A stretch of 64,000 bases of DNA, taken from NCBI GenBank assembly GCA_913056235.1, contig CAJXMW010000001.1:1178001-1242000 (forward strand), written 5' to 3'. The stretch comes from an uncultured Fodinibius sp. GTDB taxonomy: Bacteria > Bacteroidota > Rhodothermia > Balneolales > Balneolaceae. The notes under the pieces are model-generated. The model ran no database searches. It was given only the letters and a program-made list of their open reading frames with translations, and was not told the origin of the DNA. The position numbers and the translations under genes are program-made. Of the stretch, positions 61,986 to 64,000 are shown piece after piece. How positions within the stretch are numbered: position 1 is the stretch's first letter; the number at the start of each line of letters is the position of its first letter.

Positions 61986-64000
61986 ATGAAGAACCGACCA
62001 GTGTGTATTGCGACAGCCACGATTCTGTTATGTTGTCTGGCCTTGCCTAACCCTTCCGCGGCCCAGCAGAAGGTGGCGACCTACCAGGACTACGACCAGT
62101 GGGGGAACCTGCTGAAGGTGACCGAAGCTGACGGACCGACCCTGAACTTTTTTTACGGGTCCAACAGCCAGCCGATGACCCAGACCACATTAAATGGGGT
62201 GTCGGGGATATACCTGACGGGTATCCTCACCGAGGGAAGCCCGCCCCTGGAGCAGCAAGCCGAATACAACAGTTTGGGGCAGTTGACGAAGCTCAACGAT
62301 CCCAGCGGTACCATCCAGCGGTTTGCATACGATGAGCTGGGCCGGCTGGACACCGTACGCAATGACGCCAACGAGTTGGTGAGCGCCTATGAATATAAGC
62401 TAAACTTTACGGGGGGCACCTACAGCGGGAGCAATGCCAACTGGGTGCAGACGCGCCAGCATACTGCCAGCCAAACGCGGTATGCGACCGAATACGTCGA
62501 CGGGCTGGGCCGGTCGATCCAGACCCAGCAGCGGGTGGGGGCCGACGATATTGTAGCGAAGACGACGACCTACGATGCCGCCGGCCGTCCCCACAAGACT
62601 TATAAAGGGTATAAGGATAATACCGGCCACGGCTACGATGACAGCTTTGACAGCCATGCCAGCACCTTTTACAGCGGAATTACTGGCGGTGGGACCCCCT
62701 ACCAAGAAACCGAGTATGAGCTGAGCCCCTTGGGACGGCCTTCAAAGACCATTCCGGCCGGCGGGGAATCCAACAGCGGGGCGGTGACCACCGACTACGA
62801 GGTGCGCCAGTGGAACGCCAGCTATTACCAGGTGAGGACCCAAACCGATGAGTCGGGGAAGGTAACGGAGACCTGGACCGACGGCTGGGGACGGAAGGTA
62901 CGAACGATTTCCGATCCCGGAAGCATTAATGCCGAAACGATTTTTGAATATGATGAGCTTGATCAGTTAACCGAAGTTACGGCACCGAATAATACCGTTA
63001 CGACCTACGATTATAATGGCAAAGGCGAAGTGGTGGCCAAGGCCACCCCCGATGCCGACGGGGACGGCGACAATGACCCGACCGATGAGACGGCCACGGG
63101 GAGCCCGGATGTCCAATACATCTACGACCGGGCGGGCAACCTGCGGTTTGTCCAGGATGCGGTCCGGGCGTCCGCCGGAGAGGTGGTCTTCTACACCTAC
63201 GACAGCCAGGGGCGGAAAACCGCCGAAGGAGTAGCCAGCGCTAACTTCTCGAATCTCGACGGCGACCAGTCCTACGGATTTGAGTCAACAAACAGCAACC
63301 TGCGCGGGGCCTGGGCCTACGACAGCAAGCCCTCGACCAGCGCGTTCCCGTGGGACCAGTTTAGCTCGCAGCTTACGGGCACATCGGTAAGCAATACAAC
63401 CGGCCGGCTGGTTGCTCGGGCCTGGCGGGTGGACGACGGGAACAGCTCGCAGATGGGGTCGAATCCCTGGCAGCTGGAAGTCCTCAGCTACGACAGCGAA
63501 GGACGGGTGGCCGACAAATGGATTTGGACTGGCAACAATAGCAGCTGGGACACCCACTTGGCCTACGACTACAACCGCCAGGGCGACATTACCAAACGGC
63601 AGGTCACGGTGGGCTCGGAGACCCTCTACCAGTTTTACGAGTACAACCAGCGGGGCCTGCTGAGCAAAGTGTTTGCCAACACTGCTGACTCCCAACCGAG
63701 CCAGGCCGAGGTCACCTACAGCTACACCGCCACCGGTGCCATAGACAACATCGACTACCGGGGCAGCAAAGACGCCGACTATGGCTACACCATCCGCGAT
63801 TGGGTACATACCATAAACAATGTTGGCAGTCCGGGCGGGAATTTTGCAGCTGACTACGATTATACCGATAATGGGAATGTGGACATAGCAACCTTCCATA
63901 ACCCCCAAGTGCAGTCCGGCGGTGGCCCGGCCACCTACCAGTGGGCCTTTGGCTATGACGGGCTCAGCCGATTGACTGGAGCCAATTTTGAAGGCAGTTC
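61986..64000 (+). CDS. RHS/YD-repeat protein, 3' partial
   Basis: ATG 61986 opens a frame that stays open without a stop to the window edge (671 codons). It begins with a signal peptide ('ATILLCCLALPNPSAAQQ') and then has many YD repeats: 'DYDQWGNLLKVTEADGP', 'YNSLGQLTKLNDPSGTIQRF', 'YDELGRLDTVRND', 'YDYNGKGEVVAKATPDA', 'YIYDRAGNLRFVQDA' and 'YDSQGRKTAEG'. Such proteins form shells around C-terminal toxins or act in surface contact; the decisive C-terminus lies outside. It looks clearly GC-richer than the gene before it. The frames seen on the opposite strand here are shadows. Confidence 0.9.
   Translation, partial: MKNRPVCIATATILLCCLALPNPSAAQQKVATYQDYDQWGNLLKVTEADGPTLNFFYGSNSQPMTQTTLNGVSGIYLTGILTEGSPPLEQQAEYNSLGQLTKLNDPSGTIQRFAYDELGRLDTVRNDANELVSAYEYKLNFTGGTYSGSNANWVQTRQHTASQTRYATEYVDGLGRSIQTQQRVGADDIVAKTTTYDAAGRPHKTYKGYKDNTGHGYDDSFDSHASTFYSGITGGGTPYQETEYELSPLGRPSKTIPAGGESNSGAVTTDYEVRQWNASYYQVRTQTDESGKVTETWTDGWGRKVRTISDPGSINAETIFEYDELDQLTEVTAPNNTVTTYDYNGKGEVVAKATPDADGDGDNDPTDETATGSPDVQYIYDRAGNLRFVQDAVRASAGEVVFYTYDSQGRKTAEGVASANFSNLDGDQSYGFESTNSNLRGAWAYDSKPSTSAFPWDQFSSQLTGTSVSNTTGRLVARAWRVDDGNSSQMGSNPWQLEVLSYDSEGRVADKWIWTGNNSSWDTHLAYDYNRQGDITKRQVTVGSETLYQFYEYNQRGLLSKVFANTADSQPSQAEVTYSYTATGAIDNIDYRGSKDADYGYTIRDWVHTINNVGSPGGNFAADYDYTDNGNVDIATFHNPQVQSGGGPATYQWAFGYDGLSRLTGANFEGS

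Noticed and set aside
63285-63908. 207-codon minus-strand frame near the window end
   Set aside because: Antisense to the continuous YD-repeat frame that runs from 61986 to the edge; its Val/Pro/Ala-rich translation has no family character.

Overview
The window reads as accessory, heavily rearranged chromosome of a motile, Gram-negative member of the FCB group, most likely Balneolota or a close relative (Fodinibius/Gracilimonas type). This is inferred from a DUF4249/TonB-receptor pair, many DUF5128/BF3164-type six-bladed propeller lipoproteins, RND pumps, Bacteroidota-style RHS proteins and flagellins. No rRNA, complete tRNA or CRISPR array was seen.

Layout. 0-7.6 kb: a glycosyltransferase-methyltransferase fusion (cut by the window edge) and a sulfotransferase, then three flagellin paralogues, each behind a sigma-28-like promoter; two have near-identical terminators. 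7.6-13.7 kb: a gene-poor stretch, a frameshifted IS481-type transposase, and a minus-strand TonB receptor/DUF4249 operon. 13.7-50.9 kb: a propeller array of 16 intact genes and at least six broken ones. The array is interleaved with an RND efflux set (permease, adaptor, permease) that looks GC-richer than the AT-rich propeller and peptide genes around it. 51-58 kb: a minus-strand cluster with an active-looking subtilase, a PD40 propeller and a subtilase that lacks its catalytic Asp and His, then a BNR/Asp-box lipoprotein. 58-64 kb: a LuxR-type regulator and two consecutive RHS/YD-repeat proteins, the second running off the window.

The most notable system lies at about 33.5-44.4 kb. Five small Cys-rich peptides share a short leader (MSFAKTLSRDEMKN..AG) of double-glycine/C39 type. 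Four of them are followed by a propeller lipoprotein, and each has a conserved upstream promoter/leader. One start codon has become ATC and one copy carries a nonsense codon. Beside them sits a relic in which a C39 peptidase domain is joined to the C-terminal tail of an HlyD adaptor, i.e. the remains of a dedicated peptide exporter. A sixth Cys-rich peptide has a Sec-type signal and is followed by a propeller, a DsbA-like oxidase and a MauE/DoxX-like membrane protein. An AraC-type regulator is nearby, with two decayed copies elsewhere. My working model (inference) is secreted disulfide-rich peptides paired with cognate surface propellers, an analogue of the Bacteroides NVEALA/BF3164 pairs, diversifying by duplication and decay.

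Three related ~145-bp repeats, each carrying the 3' half of a tRNA-like sequence, lie near 13.7, 50.9 and 58.0 kb in the same orientation. They bracket the propeller array and the subtilase cluster, which suggests stacked integrations at tRNA-derived att sites. A second, separate ~140-bp repeat with two strong hairpins occurs three times between 18.3 and 21.1 kb.
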